43,532 nucleotides of DNA from NCBI GenBank assembly GCA_900197615.1, contig FZLR01000017.1, forward strand, positions 1-43,532. The letters are read 5' to 3'. This DNA comes from Rhodospirillaceae bacterium Spongia-Bin9. Lineage in GTDB: Bacteria; Pseudomonadota; Alphaproteobacteria; Bin65. Below are positions 19,618 to 30,112 of the stretch, in pieces. Below the pieces are notes generated by a model that saw nothing but the letters and a program-made list of their open reading frames with translations, did no database searches and was not told the DNA's origin. The position numbers and the translations under genes were made by a program. The stretch's first letter is position 1. The number at the start of each line of letters is the position of its first letter.

Positions 19618-21441
19618 ATGACGATCACCCCCCAGTTCCTGGACGAGCTGCGCAGCCGGGTGCCGGTGTCCGATGTCGTCGGGAAGCGGGTGAAGCTGGC
19701 CAAGAAGGGCCGCGAATTCAGCGGCCTGTGCCCGTTCCACAGCGAAAAGACGCCGTCTTTCACCGTCAACGACGACAAGGCCTTTTATCACTGTTTCGGC
19801 TGCAGCGCGCATGGCGACGTCATCCGCTTCGTCACCGAGACCGAAGGGCTGACGTTCCCCGAAGCTGTCGGGAAGCTGGCCGGGATGGCCGGCCTGACAG
19901 TGCCGGAAGCGACGCCGCAGGAACGCCGGCGGGCGGAACGGGCCAGGACCCTCCAGGAAGCCTGCGAGGCGGCGCTGCGCTTCTTCCGGCAACGCCTCGA
20001 CGGGCCGGACGGGGCGGCGGCGTTGGCCTATCTGCGGCGGCGCGGCGTTAAGCCGGAAACAATCGATGCGTTCCGGTTGGGCTGGGCGCCGGATGGGCGA
20101 AGCGCATTGAAACAGGCCCTGACCGGCGAGGGCTTTTCCGAAGACATGCTGGTCGAGGCCGGCCTGCTGATCCGGCCGGAGGACGGCGGCGAGAGTTACG
20201 ACCGCTTTCGCGGCCGGGCGATCTTCCCGATCGCCGACCGGCGCGGCCGGGTCATCGCCTTCGGCGGCCGGGCGCTGGGCGACGCCCAGCCGAAGTATTT
20301 GAACTCCCCGGAAACGCCCCTGTTTAACAAGGGCCAGCTTCTCTACAGCCTCGACAAGGCGCGCCAGGCCGTGCGCGAAGGCCCGGACGGCCCGGACGGC
20401 AAGGGGGGCGCCGACGTCATCGTGACCGAAGGCTACACGGACGTCATCGCGCTCCACCAGGCCGGCTTCGGCGGCGCCGTCGCCCCGCTCGGCACCGCGC
20501 TCACCGAGAGCCAGATCGAGGAGCTGTGGCGGCTCGCGCCGGAGCCGGTGCTGTGCTTCGACGGCGACGAAGCCGGCCGCCGCGCCGCCGGCCGGGCGCT
20601 CGACCGGCTGCTGCCCCGCCTCGTGCCCGGCAAGACGGCCCGCTTCGTCTTCCTGCCGGAGGGCGAGGACCCGGATTCCTTCGTCAATCTTTCAGGGCCC
20701 GAGGCCTTCGGCCGGCTGATCGAGCGGGCGACATCCGTTTCGGAGGCGCTATGGCGGCGCGTCGCCGGATCCCAGACCATCGATTCCCCGGAATTTGCCC
20801 TGATCGTCCGCAAGAATATCGACGAGACCGTCGCGCAGATGGCCGAGAGGGACACGCAATTCTACTATCGCGCGTTCTTCAACAAGAGGCTGCGCTCGCT
20901 GATTTGGGAACGGCGGGACAGAACCAGGAAAACCAAACCCGTCGAAATGAAATCCGATGTCGGGCCGGAAGAAAATATCTCGAACCGGCAGAAAGCCCTG
21001 CTGGCGGCGCTGATCAACCATCCGCAGCTGATCGGCGGCTACGGCGAACGGCTGGTCGAGGCCGAGTTGTTTTCGACCGGTCTGGCCGAACTATTGACGG
21101 ATGCCATCGATCTGCACGGCCAGTCCGAAGACATGGAAGCCGACGCGCTGAAGGAACGCCTTCGGTCCCGCGGGCACGACGTTATGGTGGAGAACATTTG
21201 CAGCCGGACAATTTACGCCGTGGCGCCTTTCGCCGACCCGGCTTTCGATCGGGATTCCGTCGAACCGGGCTTTGCAGATGCGTTGCGGCAGTTGGAGCGG
21301 AGTTTGGCCAAGGTGGAGTTGCAGCAGCGGTTGAAGCGCGGCCTGTACCGCGACGACCCCGCCGAATATGCCCGGCTGACCGAGTTCGCCTCGGACATCG
21401 CCCGCCAGGCGGCCGGAAGCGACGAGGCCGACCCGGCGTGA
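19618..21441 (+). CDS. dnaG: DNA primase
   Basis: DnaG makes RNA primers for replication. The 607-residue protein has the N-terminal CHC2-type zinc site (Cys38, His41, Cys59, Cys62), the RNA polymerase core with YLNSPETPLFNKGQLLYSL, and the TOPRIM motif EGYTDVIAL with the metal-binding Glu at about residue 271, followed by CFDGDEAGRRAA. The C-terminal helicase-interaction region is variable, as expected. It lies 92 bases after yqeY. Confidence 0.97.
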   Translation: MTITPQFLDELRSRVPVSDVVGKRVKLAKKGREFSGLCPFHSEKTPSFTVNDDKAFYHCFGCSAHGDVIRFVTETEGLTFPEAVGKLAGMAGLTVPEATPQERRRAERARTLQEACEAALRFFRQRLDGPDGAAALAYLRRRGVKPETIDAFRLGWAPDGRSALKQALTGEGFSEDMLVEAGLLIRPEDGGESYDRFRGRAIFPIADRRGRVIAFGGRALGDAQPKYLNSPETPLFNKGQLLYSLDKARQAVREGPDGPDGKGGADVIVTEGYTDVIALHQAGFGGAVAPLGTALTESQIEELWRLAPEPVLCFDGDEAGRRAAGRALDRLLPRLVPGKTARFVFLPEGEDPDSFVNLSGPEAFGRLIERATSVSEALWRRVAGSQTIDSPEFALIVRKNIDETVAQMAERDTQFYYRAFFNKRLRSLIWERRDRTRKTKPVEMKSDVGPEENISNRQKALLAALINHPQLIGGYGERLVEAELFSTGLAELLTDAIDLHGQSEDMEADALKERLRSRGHDVMVENICSRTIYAVAPFADPAFDRDSVEPGFADALRQLERSLAKVELQQRLKRGLYRDDPAEYARLTEFASDIARQAAGSDEADPA

Positions 21442-22142
21442 CACGGACGCAATTGCAGTCGACGGCGGTTTGCGCAACATAGGCAACGGATCGGATTTTG
21501 TGACCGACAGGATTATCGGATGTCCGGGGATCGCACGGGGCAGAGCGCAGGGGCAGAGCGCAGGGGCGGACGCGACCGCCGGCCACGAAGAGACAACCGC
21601 TCGTGTCGCTCCGGCGCAGCCGCACGATGCCGCCGGACCCGGACGCAAGGGCTCGGCAGCCCTGTTTCGTCGTCTGCGCGACACCTGGGAACCTGCCGGA
21701 ATGTCGATCGATGACATTCTGCGGTCCCGCCATGACCGACATCGTGTGCGACGGTCCTGCTCCTTGACGCTTCGGCCGACCTTTCCGAAGCCGCCACGGA
21801 CTTGAACTTTTCCCCGGTCTGCCCTGCCGACGCACTGTAGCGCCGAGTCGGACGCTTCTCCGAACCGCCCCTGAGAAACGCGAAAATCCGGCCGCGATCC
21901 CCTCCGCAACCGGCTCCCGGCCTTGTTGTCCGCCCGCTGGGGGCTATATCTCGCCGAGTCGCTTGACGGCGTCCGGGATCGCAGCCTGAGGTTGCATTCG
22001 GCGGCGCACCGGGGGATCGGCGACATTCGCGGGGGCGCCCGAGGCTTCGAAGGCGCGGAAATTCCCCGTGGAAGCCCTAGCGGATAAACAACTCGCGCGC
22101 GCCGGAGCGCCTGCGCCGCGCGACATCGGGGACGGAAGCTAC
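21442..22142 (+). other. dnaG-rpoD intergenic region
   Basis: About 700 bases without a supportable gene. The plus-strand frame 21470-21805 (111 codons) and its minus-strand overlaps show no recognisable protein. The region contains a 13-bp tandem duplication (GGGGCAGAGCGCA at 21537-21549 and 21550-21562), and near its end a promoter-like pair at 21923-21950 that would give rpoD a leader of roughly 185 bases. Confidence 0.6.
21923..21950 (+). promoter_or_regulatory. Candidate rpoD promoter
   Basis: TTGTTG (21923-21928) and TATATC (21945-21950) are separated by 16 bases and resemble the alphaproteobacterial housekeeping consensus. The predicted start lies near 21957. It would let rpoD be transcribed independently of dnaG. 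Confidence 0.45.
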
Positions 22143-24446
<2,304 letters not shown>

Positions 24447-24480
24447 GGGGGCGGCGGTAACGACGGATCGTACACCGCCC

Positions 24481-25197
24481 ATGCGCATCGTCGCCTGGAA
24501 TTGCCAGGGCGGCCTTCACAATAAATTCGAGCCTCTTCTGGCGCTGAATCCGGACATCGCCGTTGTTTCCGAATGCGCGAAGCCGGAGATACTGGCGCGC
24601 AAATGTGAATTACCGAGGTTTTCCGCTCCGCCGGTCTGGACCGGGGGCAATCAGAACAAGGGGTTGGCGGTTTTCTTTTTCAGCGATGCTGTCGGTACTC
24701 TTCACAGCCCGTTCAATCGCGATCTGCACGGCATCATCCCGGTCGAGGTCACGGCGCCATGGCGCCTTAACCTACTTGCTGTATGGGGCCCGATGGGGCT
24801 TCCCAAGACCGATCCGGGACCCCTGAACCGGGCGCTGGAATTCTACCGCCGATTCCTGATCGAACGGGACGCCGTGATCGCCGGCGATTTCAACCACAAC
24901 GTCTTTTGGGACGAGGACGGCTGGGTGCGTAATTTCAGCAATACGATCACCCATTTGGACAGTTTGGGTTTGGCCAGCGCCTACCATAAGAAAACCCGCG
25001 AGGAGCACGGGCAGGAAAGTTGCCCGACATTCTATTTCTACCGGAAACAGAACAAGCCGTATCACATCGACTATATCTTCATGCCCCGCGCCTGGACGGA
25101 ACGGGAGTACGGCGTGAGTGTCGGTTCATTCAAGGCGTGGACCGGCGCCGGCATCAGCGACCACACGCCGGTAGTGCTCGACATCGCCGACACTTGA
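24481..25197 (+). CDS. Endonuclease/exonuclease/phosphatase (EEP) family protein
   Basis: The 238-residue protein has the full EEP catalytic set: Asn7 (WNCQGG), Glu31 (SEC), Asp136 and Asn138 (GDFNHN), His195 and Asp197 (HIDYIF), and Asp227-His228 (SDHTPV). Such metal-dependent enzymes cut nucleic acids or phosphoesters; the substrate is not identifiable. It lacks a signal peptide. It starts 34 bases after rpoD with no clear ribosome-binding site, and its base composition is visibly less GC-rich than its neighbours, which suggests acquisition. Confidence 0.82.
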   Translation: MRIVAWNCQGGLHNKFEPLLALNPDIAVVSECAKPEILARKCELPRFSAPPVWTGGNQNKGLAVFFFSDAVGTLHSPFNRDLHGIIPVEVTAPWRLNLLAVWGPMGLPKTDPGPLNRALEFYRRFLIERDAVIAGDFNHNVFWDEDGWVRNFSNTITHLDSLGLASAYHKKTREEHGQESCPTFYFYRKQNKPYHIDYIFMPRAWTEREYGVSVGSFKAWTGAGISDHTPVVLDIADT

Positions 25198-25252
25198 CCG
25201 TTCAGGCTCCTTGGCGATCCGACATCGCCCCGACCGCCGACTTTCGATACCG

Positions 25253-25293
25253 CCCCCTCCCCCGTTGTCCTGCTCTGCAGCTTGGCGTATTGC
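25253..25293 (+). repeat. Direct repeat, left copy, before the HigBA-like cassette
   Basis: CCCCCTCCCCCGTTG (25253-25267), 13 bases, then CTTGGCGTATTGC (25281-25293). The same two blocks with the same 13-base spacing recur at 25987-26028, on the other side of the toxin-antitoxin pair. In this copy the second block continues into the palindrome CTTGGC-GTATT-GCCAAG. Confidence 0.7.
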
Positions 25294-25339
25294 CAAGTCG
25301 CTTTGCGTGCAATCGGTCGCGCGCTTGACTGAGTGTCAA
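25281..25339 (+). promoter_or_regulatory. Two inverted repeats upstream of the HigB-like toxin
   Basis: CTTGGC-GTATT-GCCAAG (25281-25297) and TTGAC-TGAGT-GTCAA (25325-25339) are perfect inverted repeats with 5-base centres. The second ends 14 bases before the toxin start. Antitoxins of this type repress their own operon by binding such sites, so these are candidate operators. Confidence 0.5.
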
Positions 25340-25353
25340 CCAAGGTTCACAGT

Positions 25354-25656
25354 ATGCCGGCGATCGAAGTCATCGAAAGCGCTTCGTTCGGGCGTTGGCT
25401 TCGAGACCTGCGCGACAGGGGTGCGATTGCCCGGATCAACGCGCGTTTGCGTAATGTCTCGTTAGGCAATTTCGGCGATGTGAAACCGATCCAAGAGGGT
25501 CTTTTCGAAATGCGCGTGCATTCCGGTCCCGGTTATCGCCTTTATTTCCTCCGCGAGGGCGTGACGGTCGTGATGCTTTGCGGCGGCGACAAGGGCAGCC
25601 AGCGGCGCGACATTGAGCGCGCCGGCCGGTTGGCGCAGGACTGGAGACGGACATGA
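25354..25656 (+). CDS. RelE/HigB-like toxin (HI1419-type killer protein)
   Basis: The 100-residue protein matches the small RelE/ParE-fold toxins of the HI1419 type: SFGRWLRDLRDRGAIARINA near the start, then FEMRVHSGPGYRLYFLREG and VVMLCGGDKGSQRRDIERA. Toxins of this fold usually cleave mRNA at the ribosome; that activity is inferred. The ATG at 25354, after AAGG at 25342-25345, is preferred to the GTG at 25333. Its stop overlaps the antitoxin ATG by four bases, the toxin-first order of higBA. Confidence 0.88.
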   Translation: MPAIEVIESASFGRWLRDLRDRGAIARINARLRNVSLGNFGDVKPIQEGLFEMRVHSGPGYRLYFLREGVTVVMLCGGDKGSQRRDIERAGRLAQDWRRT

Positions 25657-25940
25657 CCGAAACCTTCGCGAAATGGGACGCTGCGGAACATTTGCGCACG
25701 CGGGAGGATGTGCGGCTCTATCTGGAAGCCTGCGCCGAGGAGGATCCGGGCGACGGCAGCCTGATCCGGGCGGCGCTGAACGACATAGCGCGGGCGGAAA
25801 ATATGAGCCGGCTGGCGCGCGAGGCAGGCATGAGTCGCGAAGGCCTTTACAAAGCCCTGTCGGAAGACGGCAACCCCACCTTCGCCACGGTAATGCGGAT
25901 TACGCGCGCGCTGGGGATGCAACTTCGCATCACGGCGTAG
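25653..25940 (+). CDS. HigA-like helix-turn-helix antitoxin (HI1420-type)
   Basis: The 95-residue protein carries a C-terminal helix-turn-helix: MSRLAREAGMSREGLYKALS followed by NPTFATVMRITRALGMQL, typical of the antidote partner of HI1419-type toxins. It should neutralise the upstream toxin and repress the operon. The ATGA overlap with the toxin gene (25653-25656) implies coupled translation. Confidence 0.88.
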   Translation: MTETFAKWDAAEHLRTREDVRLYLEACAEEDPGDGSLIRAALNDIARAENMSRLAREAGMSREGLYKALSEDGNPTFATVMRITRALGMQLRITA

Positions 25941-25986
25941 CGGTTCCGCCGTTCCGGCCGGCCGCCTCTTCGACGACCGCACCGCA

Positions 25987-26028
25987 CCCCCTCCCCCCGT
26001 TGGCTCCGCCCGCCGCTTGGCGTATTGC
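25987..26028 (+). repeat. Direct repeat, right copy, after the HigBA-like cassette
   Basis: CCCCCTCCCCCCGTTG (25987-26002), 13 bases, then CTTGGCGTATTGC (26016-26028). It mirrors the copy at 25253-25293 apart from one extra C and a different 13-base spacer. It lies between the antitoxin and the NicX-like gene. Confidence 0.7.
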
Positions 26029-26075
26029 TGGGGCCGGGCCGGAGCCGGCCCCGGAAGTCCAGCGGGAGGCATGCC

Positions 26076-27125
26076 ATGATGCAGGAGCGGATCGAGGCCA
26101 AGTGGATCCGGGCGTTCGAGACGGTGTTCGGGCTGTGCGCGGTCGAGCCGGGCGATCCGGTCGCCATCCTGTCCGAGACCCAGTCGCGCGCCGTCAATGT
26201 GCAGCTGGCCGAGCTGGCCTTGAGCGCGATGGGGGCGAAGCCGTTCCATGTCGTGCTGCCGACGCCGCCGCAATCGGCGCCCGTGCCGGTGCGCTCGACC
26301 GGCGCGACCGACGTCGTGCAGCGGTTGGCGCCGGTGATCGAGGCGCTGGGCGCGTCGGCCCTGTTCGTCGATTGCACCGTCGAGGGCATGCTGCACGCGC
26401 CGGAGCTGCCGGAGATCCTCGGCAAGGGCACGCGCGGCCTGATGATCTCCAACGAGCATCCCGAAGCCCTGGAGCGGCTGGCGCCCGACGCGGACCTCGA
26501 AGGCCGGGTCAAGACCGGGATCAAAATGCTGCGCGCAGCCTCGGAGATGCATATCGCCTCAGACGGCGGGACCGACCTCACCATCGGGCTGGAGGGCGCG
26601 GCGGCGGGCGGCGGCTGGGGCTTCACCAAGCGGCCCGGCACCATGACCCACTGGCCCGGCGGCCTGTGCCTGTGCTTCCCGGCGTCCGGCAGCGTCAACG
26701 GGCGGCTGGTGCTCGACCGCGGCGACGTCAACCTGACCCTCAAACGCTATATGGAAGCGCCGGTGACGCTCACGGTCGAGGACGACTACGTCACCGACAT
26801 TGCCGGCGACAATCTCGATGCCGACCTGTTCCGCGCCTACATCGCCGCCTGGGGCGACCGCGAGGCCTATGCCGTCAGCCATGTCGGCTGGGGCATGAAC
26901 CCGGCGGCGCGCTGGGAATCGATGGCGCTCTACGACAAGGCGGATTTCAACGGCACGGAGCTGCGCGCCTTCGCCGGCAACTTCCTCTATTCGACCGGCG
27001 CGAACGAGGTCGCGGGGCGGCACACGCTCGGCCATTTCGACCTGCCGCTGCGCCACTGTACGGTGTCGCTGGACGGCCGGACCGTCGTCGACAAGGGCGT
27101 GCTGCAGGGCGACCTCGCCGGATGA
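26076..27125 (+). CDS. NicX-like (2,5-dihydroxypyridine 5,6-dioxygenase family) enzyme
   Basis: The 349-residue protein resembles NicX of nicotinate-degrading Pseudomonas, a non-haem iron ring-cleavage dioxygenase related in sequence to M29 aminopeptidases. Residues corresponding to the NicX iron ligands are present: His269 (SHVGWGMNP), His320 and Asp322 (HFDLPLRHC). THWPGG (His192), NGRLVLDRGDV and GNFLYSTGANE also match. The true substrate may differ from 2,5-dihydroxypyridine. GGGAGG at 26064-26069 supports the ATG at 26076. No maleamate amidase or formamidase gene lies beside it; an acyl-CoA dehydrogenase and ligase follow instead. Confidence 0.8.
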   Translation: MMQERIEAKWIRAFETVFGLCAVEPGDPVAILSETQSRAVNVQLAELALSAMGAKPFHVVLPTPPQSAPVPVRSTGATDVVQRLAPVIEALGASALFVDCTVEGMLHAPELPEILGKGTRGLMISNEHPEALERLAPDADLEGRVKTGIKMLRAASEMHIASDGGTDLTIGLEGAAAGGGWGFTKRPGTMTHWPGGLCLCFPASGSVNGRLVLDRGDVNLTLKRYMEAPVTLTVEDDYVTDIAGDNLDADLFRAYIAAWGDREAYAVSHVGWGMNPAARWESMALYDKADFNGTELRAFAGNFLYSTGANEVAGRHTLGHFDLPLRHCTVSLDGRTVVDKGVLQGDLAG

Positions 27126-27277
27126 ACGCACCGCCGCTGCCGGGCGTGCCATCCTGCATCGAGGCCGGCGCGGGCCTCCCGGCCGCCGGGGAAAACCCGC
27201 TGGCGGTCAACGGCGAAAGCGGCCGATTTCTACCGGATATTTCCCGGCAAGACCCGGTTCGGAATTAGGGGGGCTGC

Positions 27278-28519
27278 ATGACGCAAGCGCTCATGGACAT
27301 CCATGGGGCGGACGCGACCGCCCGCCAGAAAGACCTGATCGGCCGCATCCGCGAACTCGGCCGCGACCGGTTCCGCCCGCGCGCTGCCGAACTGGACGCA
27401 CAGAACCTGTTTCCGTTCGAGAACTATGCCGACCTGCGCGAGGCCGGCTTCTACGCGCTGACGATCCCCGAAGACCATGGCGGCATGGGCGCCGACTACC
27501 GCACCTATGCCCTGGTTTCCGCCGAACTGGGCCGCTGGTGCCCGGCGACGGCGCTGACCTTCAACATGCACGCCGCCACCTTGTTCTGGGCATCGCGCCT
27601 GGCGGACGAACTGGACATGCCGGACGATGTGCGCGCGCAGCACAACATCCGGCGCGCGGACATTTTCCGCCGCGTGGTCGAGGACGGTATGCTGTTCGCC
27701 CAGCCTTTTTCCGAACCGGACAGCGCCGCCGCCGCCGGCAAGGCGGCTTTCGGCACCTTGGCAAGGCCGGTCGAGGGCGGCTACCGGGTCGACGGCATCA
27801 AGCATTTCGCGTCGCTCTCCGGCGCGGCGAGCCATTACGGCCTGGTCTGCACGCTGGACGAGGAAGGCGTCGAGCCGATCCCGCAGAACACCATGTTCCT
27901 TGCCGTGCCGGCCGATGCCGACGGCGTGACGATCTTCGGCGAATGGGACGTCATGGGCATGCGGCCGACCGACAGCCGCTCGCTGAAGTTCGAGAATGTC
28001 TTCGTGCCCGACGACCTGACGATGCTGCCCCACGGCCTCTATTACCAGGCCGCGCTCAACTGGCCGCACATGTTCATGACCCTGACGCCGACCTATCTCG
28101 GCCTCGCCCACGCGGCCTTCCGGTTCACCGTGGACTATCTGCGCGGCGAAGTTGCCGGCGCACCGCCCGCCGGCCCGGCCCGGCACAGCCCGGCCAAACA
28201 GCTCGCGGTGGCGGAAATGCGGATCAAGCTGGAGCAGGCGACCGCCCTGTTCCGGCGCACGATCGGCGAGGCCCGGCTCCGCCCGAACAAAGAAGACCGG
28301 CTGCGCGCCTACGCCACCCAGTTCACCGTGATGGAATACGCCAACGACATTGCCCGCCTCGGCCTGCGCACCTGCGGCGGCCGGGCGATCTTCAGGAATT
28401 TCGATATCGAGCGCTGGTATCGCGACAGCCGCTGCGGTGCGCTGATGCTGCCCTGGACGGCGGAAATCTGCCTGGAGCGGCTGGGCCGGGAGAGCCTGTT
28501 CGAACGCGGCGAGCGGTAA
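27278..28519 (+). CDS. Acyl-CoA dehydrogenase family protein
   Basis: The 413-residue flavoprotein has the family layout: an N-terminal helical domain with LREAGFYALTIPEDHGGMG, a middle beta domain with WDVMGMRPTDSRSLKFENVF, and a C-terminal helical domain with CGGRAIFRNFDIERWYRDSR. Where medium-chain enzymes have the catalytic Glu in a YEGT-type motif, this protein reads LMLPWTAEI (residues 389-397), so the usual base is missing or displaced. It may desaturate an unusual acyl-CoA or do different flavin chemistry. Its TAA overlaps the next ATG by one base. Confidence 0.85.
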   Translation: MTQALMDIHGADATARQKDLIGRIRELGRDRFRPRAAELDAQNLFPFENYADLREAGFYALTIPEDHGGMGADYRTYALVSAELGRWCPATALTFNMHAATLFWASRLADELDMPDDVRAQHNIRRADIFRRVVEDGMLFAQPFSEPDSAAAAGKAAFGTLARPVEGGYRVDGIKHFASLSGAASHYGLVCTLDEEGVEPIPQNTMFLAVPADADGVTIFGEWDVMGMRPTDSRSLKFENVFVPDDLTMLPHGLYYQAALNWPHMFMTLTPTYLGLAHAAFRFTVDYLRGEVAGAPPAGPARHSPAKQLAVAEMRIKLEQATALFRRTIGEARLRPNKEDRLRAYATQFTVMEYANDIARLGLRTCGGRAIFRNFDIERWYRDSRCGALMLPWTAEICLERLGRESLFERGER

Positions 28520-30096
28520 TGACCGGTCAGCGGTCCTTCAAGCCGGCAGGGCGCAGCCAGACCGACATTTCCGGCTGGATCGCGCAGCGCGCCGGCTGGG
28601 CGCCGGGCGATACCGCCATCCGGTTCGAAGGGGCGGACATCTCCTATGCGGCGCTGGAGGACCGGATCGGCCGGACCGCCGGGGCGCTCGCCGGCGCGCT
28701 GGACGTCGCCAAGGGCGACCGGGTGGCCCATCTCGGCGTAAACGCGCCGGAGGCGATCGAACTGCTGTTCGCCTGCGCCCGCCTCGACGCGATCTTCGTG
28801 CCCCTGAACAACCGGCTCACGGTCGAAGAGCTGCTGTGGCAGTTGCAGGACTGCGGCGCCAGCCTGCTGTTCGTCGAACCGGACTATTTCGGCCACGCTG
28901 CCGAACTTGCCGCGGCGCTTCCCGAATTGCGTCTCGCAACCTATGCCGGCGACGACCCACGCTGGCCGGGCCTGGAGCCGCTTCGCGAGGCGGCGGATCC
29001 CTGCCCGCCCTCGCTGTACGCCGACCTGCGCCGCCCGGCGAAGATCGTCTACACCTCGGGCACGACCGGCCGGCCCAAGGGCGCGGTGCTGTCGCAGGAA
29101 GCGCTGTTCTACACGGCGCTGAACGGCCAGTCGGTCTTCGAGTTCCGGCGCAACGACCGTATCCTGACGGCGATCCCGCTGTTCCATGTCGGCGGCATGA
29201 ACATCCAGACCCTGCCGGGCCTGCGTGCCGGGGCGACGGTCACGCTCCACCGCCGGTTCGATCCGGCGGCGGTCCTCAAGGCGCTGACCGAGGACCGGAC
29301 GACGCTGCTCGCCGTCGTGCCGACCATGGCGCGCGCCCTGTTCGCCCTGCCGGACTTCGCCGGTTCCGACCTTTCGGGCCTGCGCTGCGTGTGCATGGGA
29401 TCGTCTTCGGTGCCGCCCGCCCTGTTCGCGCCCTGGCACGCCCGCAACATACCGGTGAACCAGGTCTACGGCCTGACCGAGAGCGGCCCGACCGCAGTGG
29501 CGCTGCCCATTGCCGACGGCTTCGCGCGCAGCGCCTCGGCCGGCAAACCAGTGCTGCATTGCGCGGCGAAGGTCGTCGCCGACGACAGCGGCAGGGAAGC
29601 GCCGCCGGGCGAAATGGGCGAAATCTGGCTGCGCGGACCCAACCTGATGACGGACTACTGGGGCGACCCCGAAGCGACCGCCGGAGCCTTTACCGAAGGC
29701 GGCTGGTTCCGGACCGGCGATCTCGGCCGGGTCGATCGGGACGGCTACTTCGTCGTCGAGGACCGGAAGACGGACATGATCGTCTCCGGCGGCGAGAATA
29801 TCTATCCGGCGGAGCTGGAGCGGATCCTGGCCGAAGCGGAGGACCTGGCCGAGTTCGCCGTCGTCGGCCGCCCGGACGAGACCTGGGGCGAAACCCCGGT
29901 CTGCATCGTCGTGCCGAAACCCGGCGTAACTGTTACCGAAGACTCGGTCCTGGCGATGTTCGACGGCCGGCTGGCGCGCTACAAGCGCCCGCGCGCCGTC
30001 GTGCTGACGGCAGGCCCGCTGCCGCGCACGCCGCTCGGCAAAGTCCGCAAGTTCGAACTGCGCGAGGCTTTGCTGGCGGGGCGGGTGGAAACGTAG
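28519..30096 (+). CDS. Acyl-CoA ligase (AMP-binding family)
   Basis: The 525-residue enzyme should activate a carboxylic acid to its CoA thioester through an acyl-adenylate. It has the ATP-binding loop YTSGTTGRPKG at residues 178-188, YGLTESGPTAV, the hinge WFRTGDLGRVDRDGYF, SGGENIYPAELE, and the catalytic Lys in PRTPLGKVRK near the C-terminus. The substrate is unknown. The start at 28519, overlapping the dehydrogenase stop, is chosen although the frame is open back to 27538. It closes the three-gene operon. Confidence 0.92.
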   Translation: MTGQRSFKPAGRSQTDISGWIAQRAGWAPGDTAIRFEGADISYAALEDRIGRTAGALAGALDVAKGDRVAHLGVNAPEAIELLFACARLDAIFVPLNNRLTVEELLWQLQDCGASLLFVEPDYFGHAAELAAALPELRLATYAGDDPRWPGLEPLREAADPCPPSLYADLRRPAKIVYTSGTTGRPKGAVLSQEALFYTALNGQSVFEFRRNDRILTAIPLFHVGGMNIQTLPGLRAGATVTLHRRFDPAAVLKALTEDRTTLLAVVPTMARALFALPDFAGSDLSGLRCVCMGSSSVPPALFAPWHARNIPVNQVYGLTESGPTAVALPIADGFARSASAGKPVLHCAAKVVADDSGREAPPGEMGEIWLRGPNLMTDYWGDPEATAGAFTEGGWFRTGDLGRVDRDGYFVVEDRKTDMIVSGGENIYPAELERILAEAEDLAEFAVVGRPDETWGETPVCIVVPKPGVTVTEDSVLAMFDGRLARYKRPRAVVLTAGPLPRTPLGKVRKFELREALLAGRVET

Positions 30097-30112
30097 GCGC
30101 TGAATTCGATCT

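Noticed and set aside
21470-21805. A 111-codon plus-strand frame between dnaG and rpoD
   Set aside because: No family-like sequence, no ribosome-binding site, and it crosses a tandem duplication; likely chance.
27122-27268. A 48-codon frame with an ATGA overlap to the NicX-like gene
   Set aside because: The start overlap is suggestive of coupling, but the sequence (Pro/Gly/Ala-rich) matches nothing known and no other evidence supports translation.
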